From Nitrospira sp. (GTDB lineage: Bacteria > Nitrospirota > Nitrospiria > Nitrospirales > Nitrospiraceae), in assembly GCA_036984305.1 (NCBI GenBank), contig BQWY01000001.1, positions 3,927,501-3,991,500 of the forward strand: a stretch of DNA of 64,000 nucleotides, in the 5' to 3' direction. The stretch's first letter is position 1. Each line of letters begins with the position of its first letter. The notes below the pieces were generated by a model. It was not told where the DNA came from. It saw only the letters and a program-made list of their open reading frames with translations, and ran no database searches. The translations under genes and the position numbers were made by a program. Shown piece by piece: positions 44,380 through 53,629 of this stretch.

Positions 44380-44447
44380 ATCGGCTCACCTCCCCTCTCC
44401 TGGCGCCCACGAACCTACCCCTATGAGCGTGAGGCCGGGGAAAGGAT

Positions 44448-46865
44448 TCAGCGCGACGCCTGGCGTTCCACGTTCAGAACATGCCGGGTCGTCCGCAACA
44501 CGGCGTCGGGATTGAGCGAGAGGCTGTCGATACCCTGATGAACCAGGAACTCGGCAAACTCGGGATAGTCGCTCGGAGCTTGCCCGCAAATGCCAATCTT
44601 TCGCTTGGTCCGCTTGGCTGCGCCGATGACCGACGTGATCAACGATTTGACCGCCTCGTTTCGCTCGTCGAACAGGGGCGCCACGATTTCGGAATCCCGG
44701 TCGACTCCGAGCGTCAATTGCGTCAGGTCGTTCGACCCGATGGAAAAACCGTCGAAGATGTCGGCGAACTCCTCCGCCAGAAGTACGTTGCTGGGAATTT
44801 CGCACATGACGTACACAGCCAAGTCGCGCTCGCCTCGCCGTAAGCCATGCCGCTCCAATTCCGCGATCACCTTGCGGCCCTCCTCGACCGTGCGACAAAA
44901 CGGGATCATCAACTTGAGATTGGCCAGCCCCATTTCGTCACGAACTTTTTTCATGGCTTGGCATTCCAAGGCAAAACCCGCGCGGTATCGGGCATCGTAA
45001 TACCGGGACGCACCGCGAAATCCGAGCATCGGATTTTCTTCTTTCGGTTCATAGCGGGCCCCACCGATGAGATTCGCATACTCGTTGGTCTTGAAATCGC
45101 TGAGTCGGACGATCACGTCTTTGGGATAAAATGCCGCGGCGATCATCGCCACGCCCTGGGCCAGTTTGTCCACAAAGTAACTGGCTTTGTCCGGATACCC
45201 CACCGTCAGACGTTCAATCTCCTGTTTAATCGATTCGTCCTCCAGACGCGCGTACTCGAGCAGGGCCAGCGGATGTGCCTTGATATAGGTGGAAATGATG
45301 AACTCTTCTCGGGCCAAACCGACGCCATCGTTTGGGATTGACGACAAACTGAAGGCCTCCTCCGGGTTACCGACGTTCATCATGATCTTGGTCTTCGGAC
45401 GGGCCAATCCCCGCAGGTCGACGCGATCGATCGTGAAAGGCAGCGTGCCTTCGTACACAAGTCCCGTATCTCCTTCGGCGCACGAGACGGTCACCGGTTG
45501 GCCGGTGGTCAATACCTCCGTTCCACGGTTGGTTCCGACGACGGCCGGGAGCCCCAGCTCGCGGCTCACGATCGCCGCATGACACGTCCGTCCGCCGCGA
45601 TTCGTCACGATGGCGGCGGCCTTCTTCATGATCGGCTCCCAATCCGGATCGGTCTTGTCCGTCACCAACACCTCTCCCTGGCGGAACGCATGAATCTCTT
45701 GGACACTCTTGATCACGCGCACGGGCCCCTGCCCGATCCGCTCGCCCACGCTTCGACCGCTGACCAGCACCCGGCCCGTTCCGGTCAAGCGAAACGTCTC
45801 AAGCGTGTCGCGCGACCGCTGCGACTGGACCGTTTCCGGTCTGGCCTGTACGATGAACAACTCTCCGGTCAGGCCATCCTTGGCCCATTCCATATCCATC
45901 GGAGTCGAGCGCCCTCTCTTCGCGGTGTAATGGTCTTCGACCGCGCACGCCCAACGAGCCAGCGTGAGAATCTCGTCATCGGTGATGCAGAAGCGGGCCC
46001 TCTCGTCCGGTGCAACCGGCACGTTTTTGACCATCTTCCCGCCGCCCACGTCATACACCAACTTGAACTCTTTGCTTCCCAGCAGCTTCTGGAGAATCGG
46101 CCGATACCCTTCTTTCAGGGTTGGTTTGAACACATACACCTCGTCCGGATTCACGGAGCCTTGGACAATATTTTCCCCGAGTCCATAGGAGGCATTGATC
46201 AGGACGGCATGCTGAAACCCGGTCTCGGTATCGATGGAAAACATGACGCCGGAAGAGGCGAGGTCAGATCTCACCATGCGTTGCACTCCGATGGACAGCG
46301 CAACCTTGAAATGGTCGAAACCCTTATCCTCTCGATAGGAAATCGCTCGATCCGTAAAAAGTGACGCGAAGCACCGCTTGCATGTCTCCAAAAGGGCTAG
46401 ATCGCCTTGCACATTCAGATAGGTCTCTTGTTGACCGGCAAAACTCGCATCCGGAAGATCCTCGGCTGTCGCGCTGCTCCGGACCGCGACGTCCAGAGAG
46501 TCGGGCTGTCCTTCGCCCAGCTTGTGATAAGCGGCGACAATTGCGTCCTCGAGGGTCGCGGGGAGACTCGCCGCCAGAATCGCGTTCCGTACCTGGCGGC
46601 CCCGCCGACGCAGATTGGCAAGATCGTGCGTGTCGAGATCGGCCAGGATCTCCTTGATCTTCGAATCGAGGCCCGCCTGATGCATGAAGTGCCGGTAAGC
46701 ATCGGCGGTAATCGCAAAGCCATTCGGGACCCTGACACCCTTCGACCGCAACTCCCGATACATTTCTCCCAGGGATGCATTTTTCCCTCCGACGGTCGGA
46801 ACGTCCTGGATCCCGATTTCCTCAAACCAGCGGATCGCCGCGATGTTTTCAGAGACAGATGCCAT
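44448..46865 (-). CDS. ppsA: phosphoenolpyruvate synthase
   Basis: 805 residues, the normal length. Start taken at the second Met (46865), 7-9 nt from GGAGGAGG; the first Met at 46871 is too close. PEP/pyruvate-binding domain (GGKNASLGEMYRELRSKGVR; SSATAEDLPDASFAGQQETY), swivelling phospho-His domain (NRGGRTCHAAIVSRELGLPA with catalytic His) and PEP-utilising domain (EIPSNVLLAEEFADIFDGFS; IGICGQAPSDYPEFAEFLVH). Makes PEP from pyruvate and ATP in gluconeogenesis. Fits a carbon-fixing lifestyle together with PDH. Confidence 0.95.
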   Translation of the reverse strand: MASVSENIAAIRWFEEIGIQDVPTVGGKNASLGEMYRELRSKGVRVPNGFAITADAYRHFMHQAGLDSKIKEILADLDTHDLANLRRRGRQVRNAILAASLPATLEDAIVAAYHKLGEGQPDSLDVAVRSSATAEDLPDASFAGQQETYLNVQGDLALLETCKRCFASLFTDRAISYREDKGFDHFKVALSIGVQRMVRSDLASSGVMFSIDTETGFQHAVLINASYGLGENIVQGSVNPDEVYVFKPTLKEGYRPILQKLLGSKEFKLVYDVGGGKMVKNVPVAPDERARFCITDDEILTLARWACAVEDHYTAKRGRSTPMDMEWAKDGLTGELFIVQARPETVQSQRSRDTLETFRLTGTGRVLVSGRSVGERIGQGPVRVIKSVQEIHAFRQGEVLVTDKTDPDWEPIMKKAAAIVTNRGGRTCHAAIVSRELGLPAVVGTNRGTEVLTTGQPVTVSCAEGDTGLVYEGTLPFTIDRVDLRGLARPKTKIMMNVGNPEEAFSLSSIPNDGVGLAREEFIISTYIKAHPLALLEYARLEDESIKQEIERLTVGYPDKASYFVDKLAQGVAMIAAAFYPKDVIVRLSDFKTNEYANLIGGARYEPKEENPMLGFRGASRYYDARYRAGFALECQAMKKVRDEMGLANLKLMIPFCRTVEEGRKVIAELERHGLRRGERDLAVYVMCEIPSNVLLAEEFADIFDGFSIGSNDLTQLTLGVDRDSEIVAPLFDERNEAVKSLITSVIGAAKRTKRKIGICGQAPSDYPEFAEFLVHQGIDSLSLNPDAVLRTTRHVLNVERQASR

Positions 46866-47220
46866 GTACATGCCTCCTCCACTACCTATGTGGTGCCCTG
46901 CAGCTATTCACGAGCCGTCGGGACTCGTATGAAAGCATGGGGAATGCCATCGACCAGGATGCAGGAGGGCGGCCCCGCTAACCGCGCAAATCTATGAGAG
47001 TCTCAGAGGACGAACTCGGCTATACCTTTCGCACGTCGGGATCTCCTGTGGTGTTTTGGGGCAGAATGCGACAGGCCCCTGTCGCAATGCGCGGCAGAGA
47101 CAATGGGCAAGGACAAACCTAGTACTCGGCCCTCATTCTTGGATGGCTTGTCTTGGCCCTCGACGAGGCGTCGCTCGTGTGGGAGACGCGTTGACGTCGG
47201 GTCATGACGAGAGGGATGGA
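46866..47220. other. intergenic, nothing recognised
   Basis: 355 bases upstream of ppsA on the minus strand, which should hold its promoter. No frame with a motif and ribosome site was seen. Confidence 0.4.
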
Positions 47221-47709
47221 TTACAAACTGGTGGGCTGGCGAAGCACCTCCCGTTCCGCCTCTTGCCAATTCTCGCGATCCCGTCCCCGAGGCCGACCCT
47301 GTTGTTCCCACAGCTCGTGTGCTCGCTTGCGGATCTGATCGGCGAAGCAGGCACGTATCGCAGAGTCCACCTGATCGAGATCAAGCGGGCCGTCGCATGC
47401 CGAGACGCCCCCGATGAGCTGATCGACGCCCATGCCCATGGCTTTTCCCATGGTCGATCGAATGGAACTCCCGCCGAGCGCCACGACCTTGCGGTGGCTG
47501 CCCTCTTGCCGCATCTCCTGCAAGATCGCGAGGGGGCTTGGATTCGACATGTACAGATCGAGCACCACGACCTGGGGCTGTTTGTCCCGCATCGTCGCAG
47601 ACACATCCTGCCGATGCGGAGCAACGACCACATCATACCCTCGCTCCCGAAGCGACGCCGTCAGATGTCCCCGCCGCGTGTCATCGTGCGTGACCACGAG
47701 TATCACCAT
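47221..47709 (-). CDS. atypical REC domain fused to DUF2934
   Basis: 162 residues from ATG 47709 with AGGAGG upstream. N-terminal receiver-like domain: VVTHDDTRRGHL acidic pair, phospho-Asp candidate in VVVLDLYMSNPS (about residue 51). The usual C-terminal Lys of receivers is missing (GVDQLIGGVS), so phosphorylation-dependent switching may be altered. The C-terminal part IRKRAHELWEQQGRPRGRDR ... NWQEAERE is a DUF2934 domain, of unknown function. The fusion suggests regulatory output through DUF2934. It lies between PFK and ppsA on the minus strand. Confidence 0.78.
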   Translation of the reverse strand: MVILVVTHDDTRRGHLTASLRERGYDVVVAPHRQDVSATMRDKQPQVVVLDLYMSNPSPLAILQEMRQEGSHRKVVALGGSSIRSTMGKAMGMGVDQLIGGVSACDGPLDLDQVDSAIRACFADQIRKRAHELWEQQGRPRGRDRENWQEAEREVLRQPTSL

Positions 47710-47793
47710 AGAACGCCTCCTGGGTCGGGCGCCTCGTGCGCGGCTGCCGTGCAAGCGGCAAACCCGACACGGTCAAGGTGAACGGCCAATCTG

Positions 47794-49110
47794 TTACATC
47801 GAGGACGGCTGCCCTGTGGCCTCCAGCACGCGCTGCCAGATGTCCCCCTTCGGATCCAACTGGCGACGGGTCGCCACAGCCAGCGGAATCGGTACGTGCG
47901 TGAACCGCTGATTCCAAAATCCCACGAGCATGTTGGTTCTGCCGGCCATCCCGGCGTGCACGGCGTGCTGCCCCAACGCCAGGCAAAACTCGGCATCGAC
48001 GGAATTGGCGGGAAGGCTCCGAATGGTGTAACTCGGATCGATATACTTGATGGTGGCCTTGAGGCCTCGGTCTTTCAGATACCGTCCCATTTGCTCTCTC
48101 AGGAACAAACCGATGTCTTTGAGTCGAATGTTCCCCGATTCATCGCGCCCAATTTCACCGGCCGATTTAATGAGATCCTGACCCGCCCCTTCGGCCACGA
48201 CAATCACAGCGTGATGCTTGGTAGCCAAACGCCGTTCGAGCGCGGACAAAAAACCTCGCGCGCCTTCGAGCGCGAACGGAACCTCCGGAACAAGACAAAA
48301 ATTCACATCGCAGTTGGCGAGGGACGCATGGGCTGCGATGAATCCCGATGCGCGCCCCATCAATTTGACGAGGCCGATGCCGTTATAGGCACCCCGTGCC
48401 TCCTGGTGGGCTGCGACGATCGTGCGTTGAGCCTCATTGACGGCCGTGGCGAAACCGAAGCTGCGCTCGATCCACTCCAGGTCGTTATCGATAGTCTTCG
48501 GCACCCCGATGACGGCGATGGCGAGAGCCCGCCTCTGGATTTCCGCATGAATCGCCGCTGCGCCGCGGAACGTGCCGTCTCCACCAATGAGGAAGAGGAT
48601 ATTCACCCGTTGAGCCGTCAACGTATCCACCATGTCGCCAATGTCTTGCGGCCCCCTGGACGAGCCGAGTATGGTGCCGCCTTGCTGATGGATGTCGTCC
48701 ACGAACTGTGGCGTCAATTCCCAGGGTTGGAAACCCCCTTTCGACGCGAGACCGGCGTAGCCGTACCGAAAGCCCATCACACGTCGAACCCCGTACCCAT
48801 AGTACAGCGTAAGAACAATGGACCGGATGACGTTGTTGGCGCCTGGGCATATACCACCACACGTCACGATTCCGCACGTCACCTCCTTGGGAGGCAAGTG
48901 CAGCCGTTCCCGAGGGCCCGCTGGCTCGAAGGATGGGATCCACGCCTGGCCCGCTAAAAAAGGCTTGATATCCAGGACGGTGGACCCGAGTAGTACTCGA
49001 TCGGCCTCGTCGACCCACGGCGCTCCACGATCCGGCATCGGCGACGGCACCCGACATGGCCCTAAACTGTCAACAGCCAGTTCCTCGGCTCCAGGCCAGA
49101 TTTGGCCCAT
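47794..49110 (-). CDS. pfkA: 6-phosphofructokinase, TP0108/plant-like group
   Basis: 438 residues from ATG 49110, preceded by GAGGAAGAGAG; an ATG at 49134 is possible. N-terminal extension, then GIVTCGGICPGANNVIRSIV, GGTILGSSRGPQDIGDMVDT, phosphate motif IGGDGTFRGAAAI and catalytic GVPKTIDNDLEWIERSFG with the Asp base. The combination GGDGT plus PKTIDND occurs in long PFKs of this group, usually ATP-linked, but PPi use cannot be excluded. MGRASGFIAAHASLA completes the fructose-6-P site. Part of a carbon cluster with ppsA. Confidence 0.88.
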   Translation of the reverse strand: MGQIWPGAEELAVDSLGPCRVPSPMPDRGAPWVDEADRVLLGSTVLDIKPFLAGQAWIPSFEPAGPRERLHLPPKEVTCGIVTCGGICPGANNVIRSIVLTLYYGYGVRRVMGFRYGYAGLASKGGFQPWELTPQFVDDIHQQGGTILGSSRGPQDIGDMVDTLTAQRVNILFLIGGDGTFRGAAAIHAEIQRRALAIAVIGVPKTIDNDLEWIERSFGFATAVNEAQRTIVAAHQEARGAYNGIGLVKLMGRASGFIAAHASLANCDVNFCLVPEVPFALEGARGFLSALERRLATKHHAVIVVAEGAGQDLIKSAGEIGRDESGNIRLKDIGLFLREQMGRYLKDRGLKATIKYIDPSYTIRSLPANSVDAEFCLALGQHAVHAGMAGRTNMLVGFWNQRFTHVPIPLAVATRRQLDPKGDIWQRVLEATGQPSSM

Positions 49111-49665
49111 TCCACTTACTCTCTTCCTCGGCATGTGTTCGGACTCGAGCCGACTTGGGGCCTCATCCGATTGCCGAGACCGCGATCTGGAAGACCTACC
49201 TTCATGGACAATAATCCGTTCGATACCCTTGAGCAAGAGTGCGTTCTGTCCACGCCGGTTACGGGGAAGAAGTTTGAGGGTCCCCCCTATCGTTGAGGGC
49301 AAGACAAGGTACGTTCCACGGACGACCTTGCGCGAGGGCATCCGCAACAGTCATGCCAGCTGGAAATGGACCTCTCGTGGTTGCTGAACGTATTGGCAAT
49401 CCTGAGTTTCGGGACACACCGAGTCAGGGAGGGTCGGCATCGAGGTAGTCGTCTGAAGCCTATGGCCACAGAGGACTTTGGAGGCTGTTGCGAGATGGGA
49501 CAGGCGAGCCCATATGATTCGAGACCGCTGCCATGACAAGCGTTGCTGCAAGTCTCCTGCAGGCAGGCTCGCCCCTCATGGCCTCAATATACTGTTTCGA
49601 GCATGTCTCGGCGTCGGGGACCTTGAATATCTCCAAGGGTCACGCACCGTCATGACTCATGTGGG
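49111..49665. other. long intergenic region before PFK
   Basis: 555 bases between PFK and the response regulator gene on the minus strand. It may contain the PFK promoter and 5' leader. Short frames lack recognisable motifs. Confidence 0.4.
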
Positions 49666-50097
49666 TTAGAGAGAATCAACAAACACTGATTCCGAAAGCG
49701 CTTCCTCGTCGGGTGCGGACGCCGTTGTAAGCAGACGGTGAATGGCCGTCTGTAATTCAGCCAGATGGAACGGCTTTTCGAGAAACAGGTCGCCCCCGCT
49801 CGCCAGTGCCTGGACCTTGGCGGCCTTGGAGTCAATTCCAGAGATCACGATAATCGGCAAGGCTGGGCATAGCGCGCGCAATCGACGAATGTGGTCAAAA
49901 CCCCCGGCCGGCATCTCCAGGTCTGTGACAATCAAATCCAGATGAAGTTGCTCGGCTTTTTGTATGGCCTCCCCGCCGGAGCCCGCTTCAACCACCCTCA
50001 AGCCGTCACTCTTGAGCGCGATCCGCAGCAGCGTCCGCACACACTCATTGTCGTCGATGACAAGGGCCAGCTTTGTTGATTGATAGGGGTAGGCCAT
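49666..50097 (-). CDS. single-domain response regulator
   Basis: 143 residues from ATG 50097, GAGGAGG upstream. Canonical CheY-like receiver: acidic pair in LALVIDDNECVRTL, phospho-Asp in LIVTDLEMP (about residue 58), switch Ser in IIVISGID and the conserved Lys in LFLEKPF. The C-terminal tail (about 25 residues) is acidic and probably flexible. No output domain, so it likely works by protein contact or in a phosphorelay. The histidine kinase is not in the window. Confidence 0.92.
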   Translation of the reverse strand: MAYPYQSTKLALVIDDNECVRTLLRIALKSDGLRVVEAGSGGEAIQKAEQLHLDLIVTDLEMPAGGFDHIRRLRALCPALPIIVISGIDSKAAKVQALASGGDLFLEKPFHLAELQTAIHRLLTTASAPDEEALSESVFVDSL

Positions 50098-50355
50098 GTG
50101 TCCTCCTCGCTTGCTGAGGGTGGTATGCATGGCAGCCCTGTATCGCAAGGTCCGTTCCACGGACTAACTTCGCAAAACTGAAGACCTTTCACATCCATGT
50201 CGTGCACTCGTTGACAGAGCGGTTGTCCTCTAGGGAATACACCTCGGGTGGAAAAATTCGTCCATCGACGCTTCGCCCTCGTGATCCCGACAGGTCATAT
50301 TGCTCCAGGCGCAACTAGAGCCTTCAGGATCCATTCGGGATCAGCTCGGTGAACA

Positions 50356-50760
50356 TTACCGACGGAGATGGCGGACGTAGGCCAGGACATCTTCGATGTC
50401 TTGGTCCGACAGTAACTGCTCCCAGGACCCCATGGCGGTGTCCTCTCGTCCCTTGTGAACGGTCTTGACGAGTTGGGGCGCGAGCTGCGTCGCGACTCTG
50501 GGCGAAGTCAAATCAGCGGGCGGGGGCGTGAGGCCGCGTGCTCCGTCGCCTTTTCCGCGAGGCCCATGACAGACTGCACAATGTTTCACGTAGAGGGCTT
50601 GCCCCGAGGCAATGTGGTCCTCGCCGCCAACCGGCCCCGCTGCCTTCGGGGTGGGTTGGCAGCCCCATACCGCACCCATCCACATGATGACCACCAACCA
50701 ACGCGCATGCCGCTGAAGGCAGCCCGTGCTCCATCTGTCCTTCACGCTTGCCCAGCTCAT
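50356..50760 (-). CDS. monohaem cytochrome c, lipoprotein
   Basis: 134 residues from ATG 50760 (AGGAGGATC upstream), overlapping the upstream ATPase stop as ATGA. The lipoprotein signal ends in GAVWGC. Haem site HCAVCHGPRGKGDGARG (about residue 61), PPPADLTSP, Met candidate in DTAMGSWEQLL and helix DIEDVLAYVRHLRR. It is odd for a cytochrome to be coupled to a Mg2+-type ATPase; this may be chance gene order. Confidence 0.85.
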   Translation of the reverse strand: MSWASVKDRWSTGCLQRHARWLVVIMWMGAVWGCQPTPKAAGPVGGEDHIASGQALYVKHCAVCHGPRGKGDGARGLTPPPADLTSPRVATQLAPQLVKTVHKGREDTAMGSWEQLLSDQDIEDVLAYVRHLRR

Positions 50761-53312
50761 AGGGTGATCCTCCTGTAAAAAACAATCTTTGTCCATTCTG
50801 CTGCCGCGGCATACGCCACGACGATGCCGGCCAGCGCGGCAAGCACGGACACCGGGAGAGCGGCAAAACCAAGCGCCTCCCGTAAGGGTAGGTAAGGGAT
50901 GCTCACGGTGAAGGCTACGACGACGAGGGTCGCCATGAGCAGCGCCCGGCTGGGACGACTGTTGCGAATGGACCGCCGGCTGCGAATCACCAACACGATC
51001 ATTGCTGCGGAGACGACGGACTCCACAAACCACCCTGTGCGGAAGTGCGTGACGTCGGCCTGGAGCAGCCACAACAGGAATCCGAACGTGATCACATCGA
51101 AGAGTGAACTGACCAGACCGAAGGTCAACATGAACTGGCGAATGAATCGAATATTCCACCGGCGCGGCCGTTCGATCAATTCGTCGTCGACCCTATCCGT
51201 CGCAATGGCCATTTCGGGTATATCCGTGAGCAGATTCGTCAGAAGGATTTGCTTGGGCAGGAGGGGGAGGAAGGGCAAGAAGAGCGAGGCGGCGGCCATG
51301 CTGAACATGTTTCCAAAATTTGCGCTGGTGGCCATAAAGACGTACTTGAGGGTATTGGCGAACGTGACGCGCCCCTCCCGCACGCCGTCGATCAAGATGC
51401 CGAGATCCTTTTCCAACAACACGATGTCGGCCGCCTCTTTGGCAACGTCCACCGCGGAGTCCACCGAGATGCCGACATCCGCGGCGTGGATGGCCGACGC
51501 GTCGTTGATCCCATCCCCACCGTACCCTACCACATGCCCGGCCTTCTTGAGCGCCAGTATGATGCGCTCCTTCTGATTCGGTTCCACCTCCGCAAATACC
51601 TCAATGTCGTTCACACGGGACACGAGTGCGTCATCGCTCATGTGCCGTAACTCGTCCCCGGTCAGTATTCGGGCCTGCGCCAGTCCCACCTGTTTGGCGA
51701 CGCAAGCGGCCACCGGTGCCCCGTCACCGGTGAGCATCTTCAACGCGACCCCCATCTCACGCAGTCGGCTGACCGTCTGCGCGACATCCGGCTTCGGCAA
51801 GTCCGTGAACACGAGCATGCCGGCAAAAATCATGTCGGCTTCATCGTCCGGGCCGAGCTTCGCCTGGGCGCCGAGTCGGCGGTACGCAACTCCCAGCACG
51901 CGAAGCCCTTGTTCGCTCAAATCGTGCATCCGTCGAAGAATTGACTCCCGAACGACCCCCATGTCCGTCAGCACCCCACCTTCGGTCTCAGCGCTGGTGC
52001 AGACTTGGAGGATCTGCCGCAGGGCTCCCTTCGTGACCATGAGATGGCCGCCCGGTCCGGCCACGAGAATGGAGAGTCGCTTGCGCACAAAGTCGTAGGG
52101 CTGTTCGTCCAATTTCAGAAAGGCCGACAGATCCACACGACCATTCGCGCGAATGGCTTCGTCGATCGGATTCATGAACCCGCTCTGCAATGTGGCGTTC
52201 ACTGCGGCATACAAGAGCGCCCCCTCGCTCTCGCAACCATCGACATCGAGGGCGGCTTTCAAATGAACGCGCCCTTCCGTCAGGGTCCCGGTCTTATCCG
52301 AACAAAACACCGTCATGCTGCCGAAATTTTCGATCGCAGCCAGGCGCTTGACGATGACCTTCCGTTGAGCCATCCGCTTCGCCCCATGAGCCAGGTTGAT
52401 GCTGATAATGGCTGGTAACAGTTGCGGCGTCAGCCCCACCGCCAAGGCCATCGAGAAAAGAAACGAGTCGAGCACCGGTCGCTTGAAAAACACGTTGATC
52501 ACGAAGATCGCCCCGACCAATCCCATGGTGACTTCCATGAGGAGAAAGCCCAATCGCCGAACGCCACGTTCGAACTCCGTCTCCGGCGGCCGCAGGCGGA
52601 GTCGTTGCGAGATGCGTCCGAACTCGGTGGCGCGCCCGACCGCCACGACGACCGCCGTGCCAGTACCACTCACCACGTGAGTGCCGAGAAACAGGCTGTT
52701 GGACCGTCGTGCAAGCGGCGTCCTGGACGAGAGCACTCCGGGGAGTTTTTCCACGGGATAGGTTTCGCCGGTCAGCGTCGCCTCATCGACAAAGAGTTCC
52801 CTGGACTCGAGCAGCAAGCCGTCGCCCGGCACTGTGTCCCCGGCTCGAAGGAGGATCACATCTCCCGGCAATACCGATTCGACCGCAACTTGGGTGACGA
52901 TGCCATCCCGAAGAACGTCGGACTTGATTTGGACCATCGCGAGAAGACGCTCGACGGCTCGCGTGGCACCCCGTTCCTGCCAAAATCCCAGCAGGCCGCT
53001 GATCGAGACAATGGACAGGATGATGATGGCATCGGTGCGTTGATGGAGAAAGAATGCGACCGATGCGGCGCCCAGTAGGATGAGGATGATGGGACTGGTG
53101 AACTGACTCGCCAGGAGACCGAGGTCCGAAACCCGTCTGGTCGATCTCAGGATCCCCGCCTCGGAAACCGGGCGTCGCTCCAAGGCTTCTGCCTGCGATA
53201 ACCCCGTCGCGCGGGTCCGCAGGATCCCCAAGACCCGCTGCTCCGGTACGCTCCAAAATGCGTCCAGCCCATCGGGATCTTGTCCGTCCGAATGAGAGGA
53301 CCTCTCCGCCAT
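50757..53312 (-). CDS. mgtA: P-type ATPase, Mg2+-transport (MgtA) type
   Basis: 851 residues from ATG 53312; GTG 53345 is an alternative. Actuator motif VDEATLTGETYPVEKLPG, TM4 region ALAVGLTPQLLPAIISINLA, phosphorylation site [14 protein letters not shown], hinge MLTGDGAPVAACVAKQVGLA and GYGGDGINDASAIHAADVGI. TM4 has TPQLLP rather than the PEGLP of Ca2+ pumps, the type seen in MgtA. Imports Mg2+ with ATP. Regulation cannot be read here. Confidence 0.9.
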   Translation of the reverse strand: MAERSSHSDGQDPDGLDAFWSVPEQRVLGILRTRATGLSQAEALERRPVSEAGILRSTRRVSDLGLLASQFTSPIILILLGAASVAFFLHQRTDAIIILSIVSISGLLGFWQERGATRAVERLLAMVQIKSDVLRDGIVTQVAVESVLPGDVILLRAGDTVPGDGLLLESRELFVDEATLTGETYPVEKLPGVLSSRTPLARRSNSLFLGTHVVSGTGTAVVVAVGRATEFGRISQRLRLRPPETEFERGVRRLGFLLMEVTMGLVGAIFVINVFFKRPVLDSFLFSMALAVGLTPQLLPAIISINLAHGAKRMAQRKVIVKRLAAIENFGSMTVFCSDKTGTLTEGRVHLKAALDVDGCESEGALLYAAVNATLQSGFMNPIDEAIRANGRVDLSAFLKLDEQPYDFVRKRLSILVAGPGGHLMVTKGALRQILQVCTSAETEGGVLTDMGVVRESILRRMHDLSEQGLRVLGVAYRRLGAQAKLGPDDEADMIFAGMLVFTDLPKPDVAQTVSRLREMGVALKMLTGDGAPVAACVAKQVGLAQARILTGDELRHMSDDALVSRVNDIEVFAEVEPNQKERIILALKKAGHVVGYGGDGINDASAIHAADVGISVDSAVDVAKEAADIVLLEKDLGILIDGVREGRVTFANTLKYVFMATSANFGNMFSMAAASLFLPFLPLLPKQILLTNLLTDIPEMAIATDRVDDELIERPRRWNIRFIRQFMLTFGLVSSLFDVITFGFLLWLLQADVTHFRTGWFVESVVSAAMIVLVIRSRRSIRNSRPSRALLMATLVVVAFTVSIPYLPLREALGFAALPVSVLAALAGIVVAYAAAAEWTKIVFYRRITL

Positions 53313-53629
53313 TTCCGTCTCGGCCTGGTGTGACTCCCCCTTCACCCGACAGCTTCCTTCACGCGGCGCTCGATGTGTCGACACTTCGCAGTGAGATGAG
53401 ATCGATCTCCATCGAAGCCTGCGCGATGAGCGCATGGTGAGGGCGCCGATATCATCCGACGTCCTGGGAGAGCACCTGTTTGATCAACCGCAGTTCATCG
53501 CGCACGAGCCTCGGCAACAGTAGCTCCCAAGAAGGGAACCTCGCCCGGACAACGAAACCCTCTTTATTCAGCGAACAATTGATCACACGCCAGAAGGACC
53601 AGACCAGAGACTTTATGGCCGTGTGCCCC
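53313..53629. other. intergenic region with a glycosyltransferase-like remnant
   Basis: 317 bases between the two ATPase genes. At 53478-53521 a 44-base block is nearly identical to 59021-59064 in the trehalose-synthase-type gene. On the minus strand it encodes LLPRLVRDELRLIK and then QVLSQDVG to a stop at 53452. Upstream in frame no further similarity is seen, so this is a 3'-end remnant. Confidence 0.6.
53452..53530 (-). pseudogene. 3'-end fragment of a trehalose-synthase-type glycosyltransferase
   Basis: Minus-strand residues LLPRLVRDELRLIKQVLSQD match the C-terminus LLPRLVRDELRLIKAVLAP of the gene at 58984-60270 nearly at the DNA level (about 41 of 44 bases in the core). The rest of the gene is missing. 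Likely the trace of a duplication with later deletion, or of a second paralogue lost at this spot. Confidence 0.6.

Noticed and set aside
47896-48957. 353-residue plus-strand frame
   Set aside because: Opposite phosphofructokinase catalytic motifs; no ribosome site or family.
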